DNA of 22,721 nt from an uncultured Actinomyces sp. (GTDB taxonomy: Bacteria; Actinomycetota; Actinomycetes; Actinomycetales; Actinomycetaceae), in NCBI GenBank assembly GCA_915063485.1, contig CAJZDJ010000025.1, positions 1 to 22,721 of the forward strand, written 5' to 3'. Position 1 is the first letter of the stretch. The number at the start of each line of letters is the position of its first letter. Of the stretch, positions 22,665 to 22,721 are shown piece after piece. A program made the translations under genes and the position numbers. The notes under the pieces are model-generated. The model did not search any database. It was not told the DNA's origin and saw nothing but the letters and a program-made list of their open reading frames with translations.

Positions 22665-22721
22665 GACTACAAATGGCGCTACAATCCCCCAACCAAAATA
22701 ACGAGGGCCGCCCCCGCTAGC

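Overview
The window looks like a chromosomal core segment from a medium-to-high GC actinobacterium. The backbone hpt–ftsH–folE–folP–folB/K–DUF3180, with dacB and ppa beside it, is the block found in mycobacteria and other Actinobacteria. Surface proteins with an actinobacterial style of sorting signal and a manganese/phosphate-type central metabolism gene (ppdK) fit a member of the Actinomycetaceae, but that placement is inference from gene order and protein style. No rRNA, tRNA, CRISPR array or insertion sequence was recognised.

Layout. Bases 1-312 hold no confident gene, only what may be the broken 3' end of a plus-strand gene. Bases 313-7856 are one tightly packed minus-strand operon read hpt > ftsH > folE > folP > folBK > DUF3180, with translationally coupled junctions (8-bp and 4-bp stop/start overlaps). 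It couples purine salvage, membrane proteolysis and tetrahydrofolate synthesis (FolE makes dihydroneopterin triphosphate; FolB, FolK and FolP carry it to dihydropteroate). FolB and FolK are one unusually long protein with a linker of about 540 residues. dacB (8083-9465, minus) lies upstream of hpt, but tilS, which normally sits between them, is absent. At 9841-12058 a plus-strand DHA2-type efflux transporter and a TetR-family regulator sit between dacB and ppa; these look like an accessory insertion in an otherwise conserved neighbourhood. ppa (12230-12721, plus) ends at a strong bidirectional terminator shared with a convergent secreted NlpC/P60 hydrolase (12892-14316).

The right half contains a cell-surface GH3 beta-N-acetylglucosaminidase with an LAHSG sorting tail (14565-16742, minus), a divergent alpha/beta hydrolase (16974-18224, plus), a convergent minus-strand protein that appears to join a degenerate PD-(D/E)XK-like domain to a C-terminal RAMA-like domain (18226-19635), and pyruvate phosphate dikinase (19801-22506, minus), whose leader carries a perfect 11-bp hairpin.

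Three envelope-acting enzymes (DacB peptidase, NlpC/P60 endopeptidase, GH3 glucosaminidase) make cell-wall remodelling the second theme of the window after folate synthesis. The most interesting points are the giant FolB–linker–FolK fusion with its threonine-bearing repeats, the RAMA-like fusion protein, the missing tilS, the LAHSG surface enzyme and the ppdK leader hairpin. I did not see a wholly new multi-gene system.
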